64,000 nt of DNA, taken from Rhodanobacter sp. C01 (GTDB lineage Bacteria; Pseudomonadota; Gammaproteobacteria; Xanthomonadales; Rhodanobacteraceae). Under the pieces are notes generated by a model. The model was not told the DNA's origin and did no database searches. It saw nothing but the letters and a program-made list of their open reading frames with translations. The DNA is taken from positions 310,001 through 374,000 of the forward strand of contig NZ_MUNR01000012.1 in assembly GCF_002001045.1 (NCBI RefSeq), in the 5' to 3' direction. The first letter of the stretch is position 1; each line of letters opens with the position of its first letter. The position numbers were made by a program, and so were the translations under genes. Of this stretch, positions 21,012 through 31,226 are shown in pieces.

Positions 21012-22046
21012 ATGCCTCAGACGATGAAAGCCCTGGTCAAGCGCAAGCCCGAGCAGGGCATCTGGATGGAAGAGGTGCCAGTGCCCGAGGTCGGCCCGAA
21101 CGAGGTGCTGATCAAGCTGGAGAAGACTGCGATCTGCGGCACCGACCTGCACATCTACAAGTGGGACGAGTGGAGCCAGCGCACGATCAAGCCGGGCCTC
21201 ACCATCGGCCACGAGTTCGTCGGCCGCATCGTCGAGATCGGCCCGGGCGTCACCGGCTACAAGATCGGCGACCGCGTTTCCGCCGAAGGCCATATCGTCT
21301 GCGGCCACTGCCGCAACTGCCGCGCCGGCCGCCAGCACCTGTGCCCGAACACCATCGGCATCGGCGTGAACCGCAACGGCGCATTCGCCGAATACATGAC
21401 GATGCCGGCCTCGAACCTGTGGCCGATCCCGGACCAGATCCCGTCCGAGCTGGCGGCGTTCTTCGATCCGTACGGCAACGCCGCGCATTGCGCACTGGAA
21501 TTCAACGTGATCGGCGAGGACGTGCTGATCACCGGCGCCGGCCCGATCGGCATCATCGCCGCCGGCATCTGCAAGCACATTGGCGCACGCAATGTCGTGG
21601 TCACCGACGTCAACGACTACCGCCTGAAGCTGGCCGCCGACATGGGTGCCACGCGGGTAGTCAACGTGACCAACCAGTCGTTGAAGGACGTGATGAAGGA
21701 CCTGCACATGGAGGGCTTCGACGTCGGCCTGGAAATGAGCGGCAATCCGCGTGCGTTCGGCGACATGCTCGACTGCATGTACCACGGCGGCAAGGTGGCC
21801 ATGCTCGGCATCATGCCTCGTGGCGCTGGCATCGACTGGGACAAGGTGATCTTCAAGGGCCTCACCCTGCAGGGCATCTACGGTCGCAAGATGTACGAGA
21901 CCTGGTACAAGATGACCCAGATGGTGCTGACCGGCTTCCCGCTGCAGAAGGTGCTCACCCACCAGATCCACATCGACGATTTCCAGAAGGGTTTCGACCT
22001 GATGGACAAGGGTGTCTGCGGCAAGGTTGTCTGTTCCTGGAACTGA
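21012..22046 (+). CDS. tdh: L-threonine 3-dehydrogenase
   Basis: A 344-residue zinc- and NAD-dependent medium-chain dehydrogenase oxidising L-threonine to 2-amino-3-ketobutyrate, which Kbl then cleaves to glycine and acetyl-CoA. The catalytic zinc ligand Cys38 is in [13 protein letters not shown]; the structural-zinc lobe has four cysteines ([15 protein letters not shown]); the nucleotide fold carries GAGPIGIIA. The start at 21012 gives the canonical [21 protein letters not shown] beginning after five residues. kbl lies 3.9 kb downstream on the same strand, with a DUF748 gene between them. Confidence 0.97.
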   Translation: MPQTMKALVKRKPEQGIWMEEVPVPEVGPNEVLIKLEKTAICGTDLHIYKWDEWSQRTIKPGLTIGHEFVGRIVEIGPGVTGYKIGDRVSAEGHIVCGHCRNCRAGRQHLCPNTIGIGVNRNGAFAEYMTMPASNLWPIPDQIPSELAAFFDPYGNAAHCALEFNVIGEDVLITGAGPIGIIAAGICKHIGARNVVVTDVNDYRLKLAADMGATRVVNVTNQSLKDVMKDLHMEGFDVGLEMSGNPRAFGDMLDCMYHGGKVAMLGIMPRGAGIDWDKVIFKGLTLQGIYGRKMYETWYKMTQMVLTGFPLQKVLTHQIHIDDFQKGFDLMDKGVCGKVVCSWN

Positions 22047-22126
22047 GCCGGGTACCGCTGCCCATCGCCGCGCTACACTGACGCACCGACAGGCCGGCAT
22101 GGCCTGTCGACATGGGAGTACCCGGC
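22047..22126. repeat. nested inverted repeats between tdh and the DUF748 gene
   Basis: Outer arms GCCGGGTAC (22047-22055) and GTACCCGGC (22118-22126) enclose a perfect nine-base-pair hairpin, CGACAGGCC/GGCCTGTCG (22087-22109, five-base loop). There is no T-run. It is probably a 3'-end or attenuation structure for tdh. Confidence 0.55.
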
Positions 22127-22176
22127 TGATCGAACCGGGTACCGACAGTTCGTGATGTCAAGGGAGCAACGACGGC

Positions 22177-25100
22177 ATGGCAGACCGCAGTCCTTCGCAC
22201 AGTGAACTGATCGCCGCGGGGCGCGAACGCGCCCGTGCCGTGTACCACTCCCATCGGCTGCGCAAAGGCCTGCTGATCCTCGGCGTGCTGCTGCTGATCT
22301 TCGGCCTGCTCGGCTTCCTTGCCGCGCCGCCGCTGATCAGGAGCCAGCTGCAGAGCCGCCTGGGTGCCATGCTTGGTCGCCCCGTCACCGTAGGCGATGT
22401 GCACCTCAATCCGTTCGCGCTGATACTGACACTCGACCGGCTGCATATCGGCGAGCGCGACGGCAAATCGCCGTTCGTCGATGTCGACCAGGTCGTCGTC
22501 AATGCCTCATGGACCTCGCTGTTCCGGATGGCACCGGTACTCGATGAGGTGCGTTTGCAGCACCCGCAGATTCATATCACGCGCACGGCACCGCAGCAGT
22601 TCAATTTCTCCGATCTGATCGAGCGCTTCGCCGGCAAACCGACGCAACCGAACGCACCGCCGGCACGCTTCGCGCTGTCCAACATCAGCGTGCACGCTGG
22701 CGACATCGCATTCGACGACAAGGTGCTGAATACCAGTCATCGCGTCGACCGGCTCGAACTCGGCATTCCGTTCATCGCCAACCTGCCGCGTGATACCGAC
22801 GTGTTCGTGCAGCCCCTGCTGGCCATGCAGGTGGATGGCAGCCCGTTGCGGATTGGCGGCCAGACCAAGCCGTTTGCCGACAGCCGTGAATCGGCGATCG
22901 ACTTCAAGATCGACCAGCTGGATCTGCCGCGCTATCTGAGTTACGTGCCAACGCCCTTGCCGGTGGCAATTCCCAGTGGCCAGTTGTCGGGCCAGCTCAA
23001 GCTGGATTTCATCGACAGGAATGCCACCCAGCAGATGAAGCTGAGCGGCAACCTGCAGCTGGACAACTTCGCGATCAACAACCACGACGGCTCGCCGATC
23101 GTCGCGCTGGGTCAGCTCAAGACCACACTGGCGGATGTCGAACCGCTGATATCGCGATATGACTTCGACACCATGGCACTCGACAAGACCACCCTGAACT
23201 ACACGAGTCTGGCCGGTGGCCACAGCAACCTGGACGCGTTGATGGGTGGCAGCAAGACCCCGGACAAGCCAGCCTCGCCCGCCACCGATGCGCGTATCGC
23301 CACGCTGACCATCCAGAACAGCCAGATCGACTATGCCGACCTGAGCAGCCACACGCCGGCGCGGCTGTCGCTGGACAACCTGCATGGCACGATCCTGGGC
23401 TTCGCAACCCTGGGCACAACGCCAGCCAGGATCGATCTGAACGCCGGGCTGACCGGTGGCACCGTGCATATGGATGGTGCGCTGGCGATGAATGCGAGCC
23501 GCTTCACCGGCAACGCGGTATTGAACGGCGTGGGCCTGTCGCCACTCGTCGCGATGGCACCGCCCATGCTGAATGCACAGGTGAGCCACGGCAGCTTGGA
23601 TGCAAGCGGACAGCTCGTAGCCGACTGGAGCAAGGCGTTCAACCTGCAGCTCGATGCAGCCAAGCTCGCCGTGAACGACTTTGCGCTGCAGCAGAAGAGC
23701 CGCACGCCGGTGGCCTGGAAGGCGCTGAATGCCGACATCACGCATCTGGACCTGGCAGGCAGCCATGCGGTTCTCGGCAATCTCAACCTGCAGGGGTTGA
23801 AGATCGACGCCCAGCGCTATCGCAACGGTCGCATCGACCTCACCGACCTGGTCAAGGCGTCCCCGTCCCACTCTACGAGCAAGAAAGCGGCGGCACCGGG
23901 ATGGCACTGGAGCATCGCGCATGTCGGCATCGATGGCAGCGCCATTGCCTATCGCGACCTGGCGGTTCCGGGCAAGGCCGGGCACATCACCGTCAATGCC
24001 GACAAGTTCAGCATCGATGGCCTGTCCGACAACATGCACCAGCCGCTGAAGCTGGATCTGGCCGGTGGCATCGACAAGGGCAAGTATCGCGTCACCGGCT
24101 CCGTGCGACCGGAACCGCTCAACGCCGACCTGCATGTCACGGCGACCCGGCTGAACGTGGCACCGCTGCAATCCATGATTACGGTGCCGCTCAACGTGCA
24201 CGTCGACAGCGCGCTGCTGAGCCTGAACGGCCGTGTGCGCTACAGCGATCGCAAGCCCGAGCCCCGTCTGAGTTATCGGGGGCGGCTCACGCTGGGGCGC
24301 GTGAATGTGCTGGACAACGTCACCAACGACGATTTCCTGCGCTGGAATTCGCTGGCTGCCAGCGACCTCGACGTACGCACCGGTGAAGGTGCCCCGCAGG
24401 TATCGGTCGGCGGCCTGGCGCTGGACAACTTCTACGCGCGCGTCATCGTCAACAGCAACGGGCGCCTGAACCTGCAGGATGTTGTGGCCTCACCACAGAC
24501 CGCACCGGTTTCGGTGACGCAGGCAAATAACGGCACCACCGCACCCACCGCACCGGCAACCGCCCCGGTCGCTGTAGCCGCCAGTCCGACGGCCGCTGGA
24601 CCCGCTGCCGCGGCAAGCAGCGCTGCACCGCCGCCGGTCATCCACATAGGCCAGATCGTTCTCGCGCGCGGCAATCTCAACTACACCGACAACTTCATCA
24701 AGCCCAACTACACCGCAAACATCACGCAGCTGGCCGGCAAGATCGGCGCGTTCGGTACCGCAAGCGGCGGTGCACCGGCTGATCTCACCCTGCAGGGCCA
24801 GCTCGACGACAACACGCCGATCAATATCGACGGCACGATCAATCCGTTGACACCGGTGGCGTTCCTCGACATCAAGGGGAAGGCCGACGGCGTGGAGCTG
24901 ACGCACCTGACGCCCTATTCAAGCAAATACACCGGCTACCCGATCATCAAGGGTCGCCTCACCATGGACGTGCACTACGCACTCGACCAGGGCAAATTGA
25001 ATGCCGACAACCATATCTTCCTGAGCCAGTTGACCTTCGGCGATCGCGTCGAGGGCAAGGGCATCAGTCATCTGCCGGTGAAACTGGCAGTGGCCCTGCT

Positions 25101-25821
25101 GAAGGACTCCCAGGGCAATATCGACGTCGATGTGCCGGTGACCGGATCGCTGAGCGATCCGCATTTCAGTTTCGGCAGCCTGATCTGGCACGCGTTCGTC
25201 AATCTGATCGGACGTGCCGTCACGTCGCCATTCCGCCTGCTCGCTTCAGCCATGGGCGGCAACCACCAGGATCTCGGCTACGTGGAATTTGCACCAGGCT
25301 CGAATGTGCTCGATGCCCAGGCGCAGGAGCGACTGGCCCAGATCGCCAAGATCCTCAACGAGAAAACCTCGCTCAATCTCGACATCATCGGCCGCGTGGA
25401 TCCCCAGTTCGACGAGAACGGATTGCGCAAGGTCATGATGCAGGAACAGGTCGCGCACGAGATGGCCAAGGATCGCGATGGCGACGAGAACGATATCGCC
25501 GCCTTGTCCAAGCTCAGCCCCGATGACTACAACAAATACCTTACCAAGGCCTACAAGCACGCCAAGTTCTCCAAGCCACGCGACCTGATCGGTCTGACCA
25601 AGTCGCAGCCACCGGACGTGATGGAGAAACTGCTGCAGGCCAATGTGCAGGTCGATCAGGACGCGCTGCGCCACCTTGCCGAACGCCGCGCCGATGCGGT
25701 TCGCCAATGGTTCCGCGGCAAGCTGGACGACAAGCGTGTCTTCGTGTCGGCACCCAAGCTCGACGCCAAGGGCATCGACGACAAGGGCAAGACCACGCGC
25801 GTCGACTTCGGCATGCACTGA
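22177..25821 (+). CDS. DUF748-family AsmA-like envelope protein
   Basis: A 1214-residue protein with one N-terminal membrane helix (about 30-52, KGLLILGVLLLIFGLLGFLAA) and a very long periplasmic region. Repeated segments such as LQLDNFAINNHDGSPIV and VSVGGLALDNFYARVIVNSNGRLNL, plus a late ADGVELTHLTPYSSKYTGYPI segment, are typical of DUF748. These belong to the AsmA/TamB-like repeating-beta-groove group, which is implicated in lipid traffic and outer-membrane assembly. An Ala/Pro/Thr-rich linker lies near residues 770-825, and the last 170 residues resemble an OmpA-like region (VEFAPGSNVLDAQAQERLAQIAKIL). It sits between tdh and kbl, 130 bp after tdh, with no clear metabolic link to them. 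Confidence 0.85.
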   Translation: MADRSPSHSELIAAGRERARAVYHSHRLRKGLLILGVLLLIFGLLGFLAAPPLIRSQLQSRLGAMLGRPVTVGDVHLNPFALILTLDRLHIGERDGKSPFVDVDQVVVNASWTSLFRMAPVLDEVRLQHPQIHITRTAPQQFNFSDLIERFAGKPTQPNAPPARFALSNISVHAGDIAFDDKVLNTSHRVDRLELGIPFIANLPRDTDVFVQPLLAMQVDGSPLRIGGQTKPFADSRESAIDFKIDQLDLPRYLSYVPTPLPVAIPSGQLSGQLKLDFIDRNATQQMKLSGNLQLDNFAINNHDGSPIVALGQLKTTLADVEPLISRYDFDTMALDKTTLNYTSLAGGHSNLDALMGGSKTPDKPASPATDARIATLTIQNSQIDYADLSSHTPARLSLDNLHGTILGFATLGTTPARIDLNAGLTGGTVHMDGALAMNASRFTGNAVLNGVGLSPLVAMAPPMLNAQVSHGSLDASGQLVADWSKAFNLQLDAAKLAVNDFALQQKSRTPVAWKALNADITHLDLAGSHAVLGNLNLQGLKIDAQRYRNGRIDLTDLVKASPSHSTSKKAAAPGWHWSIAHVGIDGSAIAYRDLAVPGKAGHITVNADKFSIDGLSDNMHQPLKLDLAGGIDKGKYRVTGSVRPEPLNADLHVTATRLNVAPLQSMITVPLNVHVDSALLSLNGRVRYSDRKPEPRLSYRGRLTLGRVNVLDNVTNDDFLRWNSLAASDLDVRTGEGAPQVSVGGLALDNFYARVIVNSNGRLNLQDVVASPQTAPVSVTQANNGTTAPTAPATAPVAVAASPTAAGPAAAASSAAPPPVIHIGQIVLARGNLNYTDNFIKPNYTANITQLAGKIGAFGTASGGAPADLTLQGQLDDNTPINIDGTINPLTPVAFLDIKGKADGVELTHLTPYSSKYTGYPIIKGRLTMDVHYALDQGKLNADNHIFLSQLTFGDRVEGKGISHLPVKLAVALLKDSQGNIDVDVPVTGSLSDPHFSFGSLIWHAFVNLIGRAVTSPFRLLASAMGGNHQDLGYVEFAPGSNVLDAQAQERLAQIAKILNEKTSLNLDIIGRVDPQFDENGLRKVMMQEQVAHEMAKDRDGDENDIAALSKLSPDDYNKYLTKAYKHAKFSKPRDLIGLTKSQPPDVMEKLLQANVQVDQDALRHLAERRADAVRQWFRGKLDDKRVFVSAPKLDAKGIDDKGKTTRVDFGMH

Positions 25822-25943
25822 TTGGCTGGGCTTCCCGGGCCATGCATATCGAAGATGCGCGGTCGCCAGCCTGCGTGCATGGTTTTCCGTAGCCGGAGAA
25901 AGGCTCACAATGAGCGCTTTCCCCCGACAGCGGACCCTTCTCC

Positions 25944-27143
25944 ATGAGCTACCCCGGCCAGGCGCGTTACGCCAGCGAACTCGAATCCATCCGCGAACAG
26001 GGCCTGTTCAAGGCCGAGCGCATCATCACCTCGCCACAGTCCGCCGAGATCGAGCTGGAGGGCGGTCGCAAGGTGCTGAACTTCTGCGCGAACAACTATC
26101 TCGGCCTGGCTGACCATCCGGACGTGATCCAGGCGGCGAAGGATGCGCTCGACACGCATGGCTTCGGCATGGCCAGCGTGCGCTTCATCTGCGGTACGCA
26201 GGACCTGCACAAGCAGCTGGAGAAGAAGATCGCCGACTTCTTCGGCACCGAGGACACGATCCTCTACGCCGCCTGCTTCGATGCCAATGGCGGTCTGTAC
26301 GAACCGCTGCTCGGCGAAGAGGATGCCGTCATCTCCGACGCGCTCAACCATGCCTCGATCATCGACGGTATCCGGCTGTGCAAGGCAAAACGTTTCCGGT
26401 ACGCGAACAACGACATGGCCGATCTGGAGAAGCAATTGCAGGCCGCGGACGCCGCCGGCGCACGTACCAAGCTGATCAGCTCCGACGGTGCGTTCTCGAT
26501 GGACGGCTTCATCGCGAAACTGGATGAAGTCACCGCGCTGGCCGCAAAGTACAACGCGCTGGTGCACATCGACGAATGCCATTGCACAGGCTTCCTCGGC
26601 GACACCGGCCGTGGCTCGGCCGAGGTCAATGGCGTGATGGACAAGATCGACCTCTTCACCGGTACGCTGGGCAAGGCACTTGGTGGCGCACTCGGCGGTT
26701 TCACCACGGGCCGTGCCGAAATGATCGAGATGTTGCGTCAGCGTTCGCGTCCGTACCTGTTTTCCAACTCGTTGCCGCCGCATGTGGTGGCTGCCGCGAT
26801 CAAGGTGTTCGACATGCTCGCCTCGGCCGGCGACCTGCGCGATCGCGTGAAGGCGAACACCGCCTATTTTCGCGATCAGATGACCAAAGCCGGTTTCGAC
26901 ATCAAGCCGGGCGTGCACCCGATCGTGCCAGTGATGATCTACGACGCAAAGAAGGCCCAGGCCATGGCGTCGGCGCTGCTTGACGAGGGCATCTATGTCA
27001 CCGGCTTCTTCTATCCGGTGGTGCCGCAGGGCCAGGCACGTATCCGCACGCAAATGAGTGCCGCACACACTCGCGAGCATCTCGATCATGCCATTGCTGC
27101 GTTCACCAAGGTAGGCCGACAGCTGGGTGTAATCGGCGCTTGA
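25944..27143 (+). CDS. kbl: glycine C-acetyltransferase (2-amino-3-ketobutyrate CoA ligase)
   Basis: A 399-residue PLP enzyme cleaving 2-amino-3-ketobutyrate with CoA into glycine and acetyl-CoA, the second step of threonine breakdown after Tdh. It has alpha-oxoamine synthase features: [14 protein letters not shown] near the start, [17 protein letters not shown], and the PLP lysine in [14 protein letters not shown]. Length matches the family. It is same-strand with tdh but separated from it by the DUF748 gene, and 122 bp downstream of that gene, so it may be co-transcribed. Confidence 0.97.
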   Translation: MSYPGQARYASELESIREQGLFKAERIITSPQSAEIELEGGRKVLNFCANNYLGLADHPDVIQAAKDALDTHGFGMASVRFICGTQDLHKQLEKKIADFFGTEDTILYAACFDANGGLYEPLLGEEDAVISDALNHASIIDGIRLCKAKRFRYANNDMADLEKQLQAADAAGARTKLISSDGAFSMDGFIAKLDEVTALAAKYNALVHIDECHCTGFLGDTGRGSAEVNGVMDKIDLFTGTLGKALGGALGGFTTGRAEMIEMLRQRSRPYLFSNSLPPHVVAAAIKVFDMLASAGDLRDRVKANTAYFRDQMTKAGFDIKPGVHPIVPVMIYDAKKAQAMASALLDEGIYVTGFFYPVVPQGQARIRTQMSAAHTREHLDHAIAAFTKVGRQLGVIGA

Positions 27144-27154
27144 CTCCGACCATG

Positions 27155-27180
27155 GCGGTAGCGACTTCAGTCGTTACCGC
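27155..27180. terminator. hairpin between convergent kbl and pseudouridine synthase genes
   Basis: Self-complementary GCGGTAGCGACT-TC-AGTCGTTACCGC (11-12 bp with one G-T pair). Its core GCGACTTCAGTCG resembles a REP unit like the one at 58131-58210. It can serve both convergent genes but lacks a T-run. Confidence 0.5.
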
Positions 27181-27183
27181 AGA

Positions 27184-27933
27184 TCAGGCTCCGCCCTTGC
27201 GGGTATCGAGCGCAAGAACCTCGTCCGCACTCAGCCGGCGCCACTGTCCTTTCGCCAGATCGCCCAGTTGCAGCGTGCCGATCGCCACCCGGATCAATCG
27301 AAGCACATCAAAACCGAGCGCGGCCAGCAGGCGACGGATGTGCCGGTTGCGTCCTTCATCCAGTACGACCTCAAGCCAGGCGTTCTTCTCGCCGGCACGC
27401 AGCAAGGTAGCCCGTCGCGCCTTCAGCAGATCGCCACCGTCGCGAACGCCAGCATGCATCGCGGCCAGCATCGATGCATCCGGATGGCCGGCCACCTGCA
27501 CGTGATAGGTCTTGTCCAGATGGGTGATCGGGTCGGTGATTCCAGCCGACCAGACAGTGTCATTGCTCAGCAGCAGCAAACCTTCACTGGCCTTGTCCAG
27601 ACGTCCCACCGGCCCAAGCCAGGGTAGTCCGGCAGCGGCCAGTGCCGTGTAGACCGTGGCGCGTCCGTGCTCGTCGGCGGCACTGACGACCAGACCGCGC
27701 GGCTTGTTGAGCATCACATGGACGCGCTCGGCTGATTTCACCGGATTGCCGTCGACAGCCACCTCTTGCCTATCCAGCAGTGTCGGATGATACGGATCGA
27801 GTATCACGCGACCATCCAGACTCACGCGCCCCTCGCGTATCCATTGCTCGGCCTGGCTGCGGGAACAGGCACCCAGCTTGGACAACACCCGGGCCAGACC
27901 ATGCCGTGGTGCTTGAGCCATCGATACGGCCAT
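27184..27933 (-). CDS. RsuA/RluB/E/F-type rRNA pseudouridine synthase
   Basis: About 249 residues. An N-terminal S4 RNA-binding domain (LARVLSKLGACSRSQAEQWIREGRVSLDGR) is followed by a catalytic domain with the catalytic-Asp motif GRLDKASEGLLLLSND and the RsuA-family segment EGRNRHIRRLLAALGFDVLRLIRVAIG. It isomerises one or more uridines in rRNA; the pattern suggests large-subunit RluB/RluE-like, but the exact position cannot be read. The start is uncertain: MAVSMAQAP at 27933 is used, while 27921 and 27963 are alternatives without a better ribosome-binding site. Confidence 0.88.
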   Translation of the reverse strand: MAVSMAQAPRHGLARVLSKLGACSRSQAEQWIREGRVSLDGRVILDPYHPTLLDRQEVAVDGNPVKSAERVHVMLNKPRGLVVSAADEHGRATVYTALAAAGLPWLGPVGRLDKASEGLLLLSNDTVWSAGITDPITHLDKTYHVQVAGHPDASMLAAMHAGVRDGGDLLKARRATLLRAGEKNAWLEVVLDEGRNRHIRRLLAALGFDVLRLIRVAIGTLQLGDLAKGQWRRLSADEVLALDTRKGGA

Positions 27934-28064
27934 GCTGGTGGAACGGAAGGAGGTGCGCGACATTCGGCTAGCGTATAGGTCACTACCACAAGGCGACAAG
28001 GATTCGCGATTGCCACTGAGGTGCAGATCAGAAATCTTGTCAGCTACACCGGGCATGGGCAGGC

Positions 28065-28094
28065 AAAAAAAACCCGGCCGAAGCCGGGTTTTTT
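28065..28094 (-). terminator. strong intrinsic terminator of the OmpA-family gene
   Basis: Stem AAAACCCGGC/GCCGGGTTTT with a UUCG tetraloop on the minus strand, flanked by A8 and T6 runs, directly after the stop at 28117. Confidence 0.92.
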
Positions 28095-28116
28095 CATACT
28101 GCCTACTGAGGTTCGA

Positions 28117-29268
28117 TTACTGCTGAACCTGCAGCTCCGTGCGACGGTTCTGTGCGCGACCGGCATCCGTGGCGTTGTCGCCAATCGGATCGTTCTCGCC
28201 ATGACCGATCGGGCCTTCCAGACGGTCCGCAGCAATGCCGTGGGCGGTCAGGTAGTCATACACGATCTTCGCGCGACGCTCCGACAGACTCTGGTTGTAC
28301 TCGGGAGTACCCTTCGAGTCGGTGTAGCCAGCCACGGTCACGTGCACCTGCGGGTAACGCTGCAGGGTGTCGACGGCCTGATCCAGAACCGACAACGAGT
28401 CCTTGGTCGGCTCGGCCAGCGACTTGGCGATGTCCTTCTCACCCTTCTTCGGGCGATCGAACTTGAAGTTGACACCACGCAGGTCGATCACGACCTTCTG
28501 CGGGCAACCATCCGGACCCACGACCGTGCCTTCCGGCAGGTTCGGGCACTTGTTGTCGCAGAGGTTCACGCCGTTGACGATCGTCTTCGAGCAGTCAGGA
28601 GCAGCCGGGGCCGGAGCCGGGGCGACCGGAGCCGCTGCCGGGGCGCCGAAGCGCGAAACGATGCTCAGACCCAGGAACCAGTCACCGTAACCGCTCTTGG
28701 CCGGGTTGGTCTTGTTGTCCCAGTCATAACGGTAGCCGGCTTCCACACGGATATCCGTGCTGTCGGTGACCGTCTTCGACACACCGCCGCCCAACTCTGC
28801 AGCCGGCGACCAGCCACTGGCATACGTGCTCTGGTGATGGCTACCCATGATGCCAGCCAGCGCGTAAGGACGCCATGCATTCCAGTCACCCGCGTAGAAA
28901 CGGGCAACGGCGCCGACATTGGTGCTGGCCCAAGAATCCTGGCTGTGACCGCTTGCCCCAGGGCCTTCGACAACAGCGTTGTCAATCTTCCGCTTGGTGC
29001 GGTCAACAAACGCGTCGATCGAGATGTTCGGCGTGAAGAAGCGACCGAAGCCCAGGCCGTAGTAGAACTGGCGGCTGTTGGTATCGCGCTTGTGGTCGTT
29101 GTAATAGCCACCGATGGTCGGTGCGATGTACCAGCGGTCGTCGTAGCTCGACGTGGCCGTCTGGGTAGATGCGGAATCGGCTGCCGGAGCCGTGGTGTCC
29201 TGCGCATGAACGGCACCCACGCCGCCCAGGGCCAGCGCGATCAGAAAGTACAAGCCCTTACGTTTCAT
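28117..29268 (-). CDS. OmpA-family outer-membrane protein
   Basis: A 383-residue structural porin linking the outer membrane to peptidoglycan. Signal peptide 1-23 (MKRKGLYFLIALALGGVGAVHA). An eight-stranded barrel with alternating aromatic strands runs from about 40 to 215 (WYIAPTIGGYYND; LGFGRFFTPNISID). A Pro/Ala linker and a short DNKCPNLPEGTVVGPDGCPQ segment with paired cysteines are typical of OmpA/OprF hinge regions. The C-terminal OmpA domain carries the peptidoglycan motif VTVAGYTDSKGTPEYNQSLSERRA. The start at 29268 has GAGGAGA upstream. Expression is probably high: strong terminator and a long upstream leader region. Confidence 0.95.
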   Translation of the reverse strand: MKRKGLYFLIALALGGVGAVHAQDTTAPAADSASTQTATSSYDDRWYIAPTIGGYYNDHKRDTNSRQFYYGLGFGRFFTPNISIDAFVDRTKRKIDNAVVEGPGASGHSQDSWASTNVGAVARFYAGDWNAWRPYALAGIMGSHHQSTYASGWSPAAELGGGVSKTVTDSTDIRVEAGYRYDWDNKTNPAKSGYGDWFLGLSIVSRFGAPAAAPVAPAPAPAAPDCSKTIVNGVNLCDNKCPNLPEGTVVGPDGCPQKVVIDLRGVNFKFDRPKKGEKDIAKSLAEPTKDSLSVLDQAVDTLQRYPQVHVTVAGYTDSKGTPEYNQSLSERRAKIVYDYLTAHGIAADRLEGPIGHGENDPIGDNATDAGRAQNRRTELQVQQ

Positions 29269-29647
29269 CAGGTGTCTCCTCATTTATTAAAATTTTTCGC
29301 GTCCGCCCAACCCCAACCGGAAATCGCGCGTCAGAACTGAACTACGTCACTCAGAGCCTTTGAAAGCCCCTGCTTGGCGTTCATGCGACAAGCGGCAGGG
29401 AGTGTAGCAAAATCGTTAAGCCGTTGGCACCTTAACGCATTTACAACCAATCGTCGGTGAGCCTTCGTTCAGGAAAGTTCTTTGTTGATCAGCACTCCGA
29501 GATTCGACTTTAACTGAAGCTTGCGCTTGTGGTCTATCGGATTTGAGCTTTCGTGCATTATCACTTAAAGAGGCAGGAAGGCCGGCAATTAAGTGGATTG
29601 CCCGCTGTCTAACCTGTTCCTGACTTAATCTCGCACTCACACCGTCT
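29269..29647. other. upstream region of the OmpA-family gene
   Basis: 379 bp between the OmpA-family start and the prpD stop. It is AT-richer than the surroundings and should hold the porin promoter and prpD 3' end. A 91-codon minus-strand frame crosses it but overlaps the prpD 3' end and has no recognisable features. No clear hairpin was found. Confidence 0.5.
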
Positions 29648-31099
29648 TTACAATGTGAAGAGGCCCAGGAATTGCTGTACCGGCATCGCATCGAGTCGGG
29701 CCGGGGCCTGTGTGGCCGCCATGATTGCCTTGACCTGATGTGCCGGCAGATGGCCCTGCATGGCCGCTTCGAATTTCTTCAGCAGCACAGGAATACCCTC
29801 GGCACGACGCTTGCGGTGGCCGATCGGATAATCAATCGATACCTTTTCCGTACTCGTGCCGTCCTTGAAGTACACCTGTACCGAATTGCCGATGTACCGC
29901 TTGGCCGGGTCGAAATAGTCCTTGGTGAACTGCGGGTTCTCGACCACCGTCATCTTGTCGCGCAGCACGTCAATGCGCGGATCGGCAGCAAGGTCATCGT
30001 TGTAATCGCTGGCCACCAGACGGCCGAAGATCAGTGGCACAGCCACCATGTACTGGATACAGTGATCGCGGTCGGCGTAATTCGCCAGTGGGCCGGTCTT
30101 GTCGATGATGCGGCAGCCCGCTGCCTGGGTCTCGATGACGATTTTCTCGATCTGATCGATCTTGCCTGCCACCTGGGTATGCAGCTGCATGGCGCACTCC
30201 ACTGCGGTCTGTGCGTGGAACTCGGCCGGAAAGCTGATCTTGAAGAGGACGTTTTCCATCACGTAACTGCCGAACGGACGCTCGAACTCGAACGGCCGGC
30301 CCTTGAACGCGACGTCGTAGAAACCCCAGGTCTTCGCGCTCAGTGCAGATGGATAGCCGACCACCCCGCGATGGACCGCGTTGATCGCATGGGTGACCGC
30401 ACGACGGCAGGCATCGCCAGCGGCCCAGCTCTTGCGCGGGCCGGTGTTCGGCGCGTGGCGGTAGGTGCGCAGCGCACCGTTGTCGATCCAGCTGTGCGAC
30501 ACGGCCGTGGTGATCTGCTCCTTGTCACCGCCCAGCATCGCGGTGGCGACTGCAGTGGATGCCAGGCGCACCAGGATCACGTGGTCCTGACCGACACGGT
30601 TGAAACTGTTGAGCAAGGCATAGCAGCCCTGGATCTCGTGAGCCTTGATCGCATAAGTCAGTACGTCGCGTACGGTCAGCGGCTGGCCACCTTCACGCTC
30701 GGCCTTGCGGCTCAGGTAGTCAGCCACCGCGAGGATCGCGCCGAGGTTATCCGATGGATGGCCCCATTCCGCCGCCAGCCAGGTGTCGTTGAAATCGAGC
30801 CAGCGGATCTGGGTGCCGATCGCAAACGCCGCCTGCACCGGATCCAGCTCATGGCTGGTACCCGGTACGCGGGCGCCGCCTGGCAGGTTCGCGCCCGGAA
30901 CGACCGGACCGAGGTGCTTGACGCATTCAGGAAACTTCATCGCCAGCATCGCGGTGCCGAGCGAGTCGAGCAGCATGTAACGCGCGGTGTCGTAGGCCTC
31001 GGTCGAGTCGATCTTGTAGTCGGCGACGTAGTTGGCGATATCGACCATCGGCTGGTCGGGATCGGGACGTTTGGCGGAGCGGATGTCATGCACACTCAC
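29648..31099 (-). CDS. prpD: 2-methylcitrate dehydratase PrpD
   Basis: A 483-residue enzyme of the MmgE/PrpD family dehydrating 2-methylcitrate to 2-methylaconitate in the methylcitrate cycle for propionate. Family features include LDSLGTAMLAM near the N-terminus, RWLDFNDTWLAAEWGHPSDN, and HSWIDNGALRTYRHAPNTGPRKSWAAGDA. The C-terminal lid domain is complete. It is the last gene of acnD-prpF-prpD on the minus strand. Since AcnD with PrpF performs the same conversion, PrpD may be partly redundant or favour a different stereoisomer. The canonical start MSVHDIRSAKRPDPDQP is used. Confidence 0.96.
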   Translation of the reverse strand: MSVHDIRSAKRPDPDQPMVDIANYVADYKIDSTEAYDTARYMLLDSLGTAMLAMKFPECVKHLGPVVPGANLPGGARVPGTSHELDPVQAAFAIGTQIRWLDFNDTWLAAEWGHPSDNLGAILAVADYLSRKAEREGGQPLTVRDVLTYAIKAHEIQGCYALLNSFNRVGQDHVILVRLASTAVATAMLGGDKEQITTAVSHSWIDNGALRTYRHAPNTGPRKSWAAGDACRRAVTHAINAVHRGVVGYPSALSAKTWGFYDVAFKGRPFEFERPFGSYVMENVLFKISFPAEFHAQTAVECAMQLHTQVAGKIDQIEKIVIETQAAGCRIIDKTGPLANYADRDHCIQYMVAVPLIFGRLVASDYNDDLAADPRIDVLRDKMTVVENPQFTKDYFDPAKRYIGNSVQVYFKDGTSTEKVSIDYPIGHRKRRAEGIPVLLKKFEAAMQGHLPAHQVKAIMAATQAPARLDAMPVQQFLGLFTL

Positions 31100-31226
31100 G
31101 AGGCTCGTCTCCAGGCAACACGGGCAACCATCATTGTGTCGGAATTGCTTGATCCTGTCGTTTGACGCAAACCTTGTCGAAGTTGCCTAACCACGTCACA
31201 GTGGAGTCGGTGCCATCCTTGCAGGC

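Noticed and set aside
20871-22100. Extension of the minus-strand glycosidase frame to 1117 codons, antisense to tdh
   Set aside because: The added part lies on the strand opposite the well-conserved tdh gene; the promoter, dyad and signal peptide place the start at 20870.
22507-24201. 564-codon minus-strand open frame
   Set aside because: Lies wholly inside the DUF748 gene on the opposite strand; no recognisable motifs.
29416-29691. 91-codon minus-strand open frame after prpD
   Set aside because: Overlaps the prpD end, lacks a ribosome-binding site and any protein feature.
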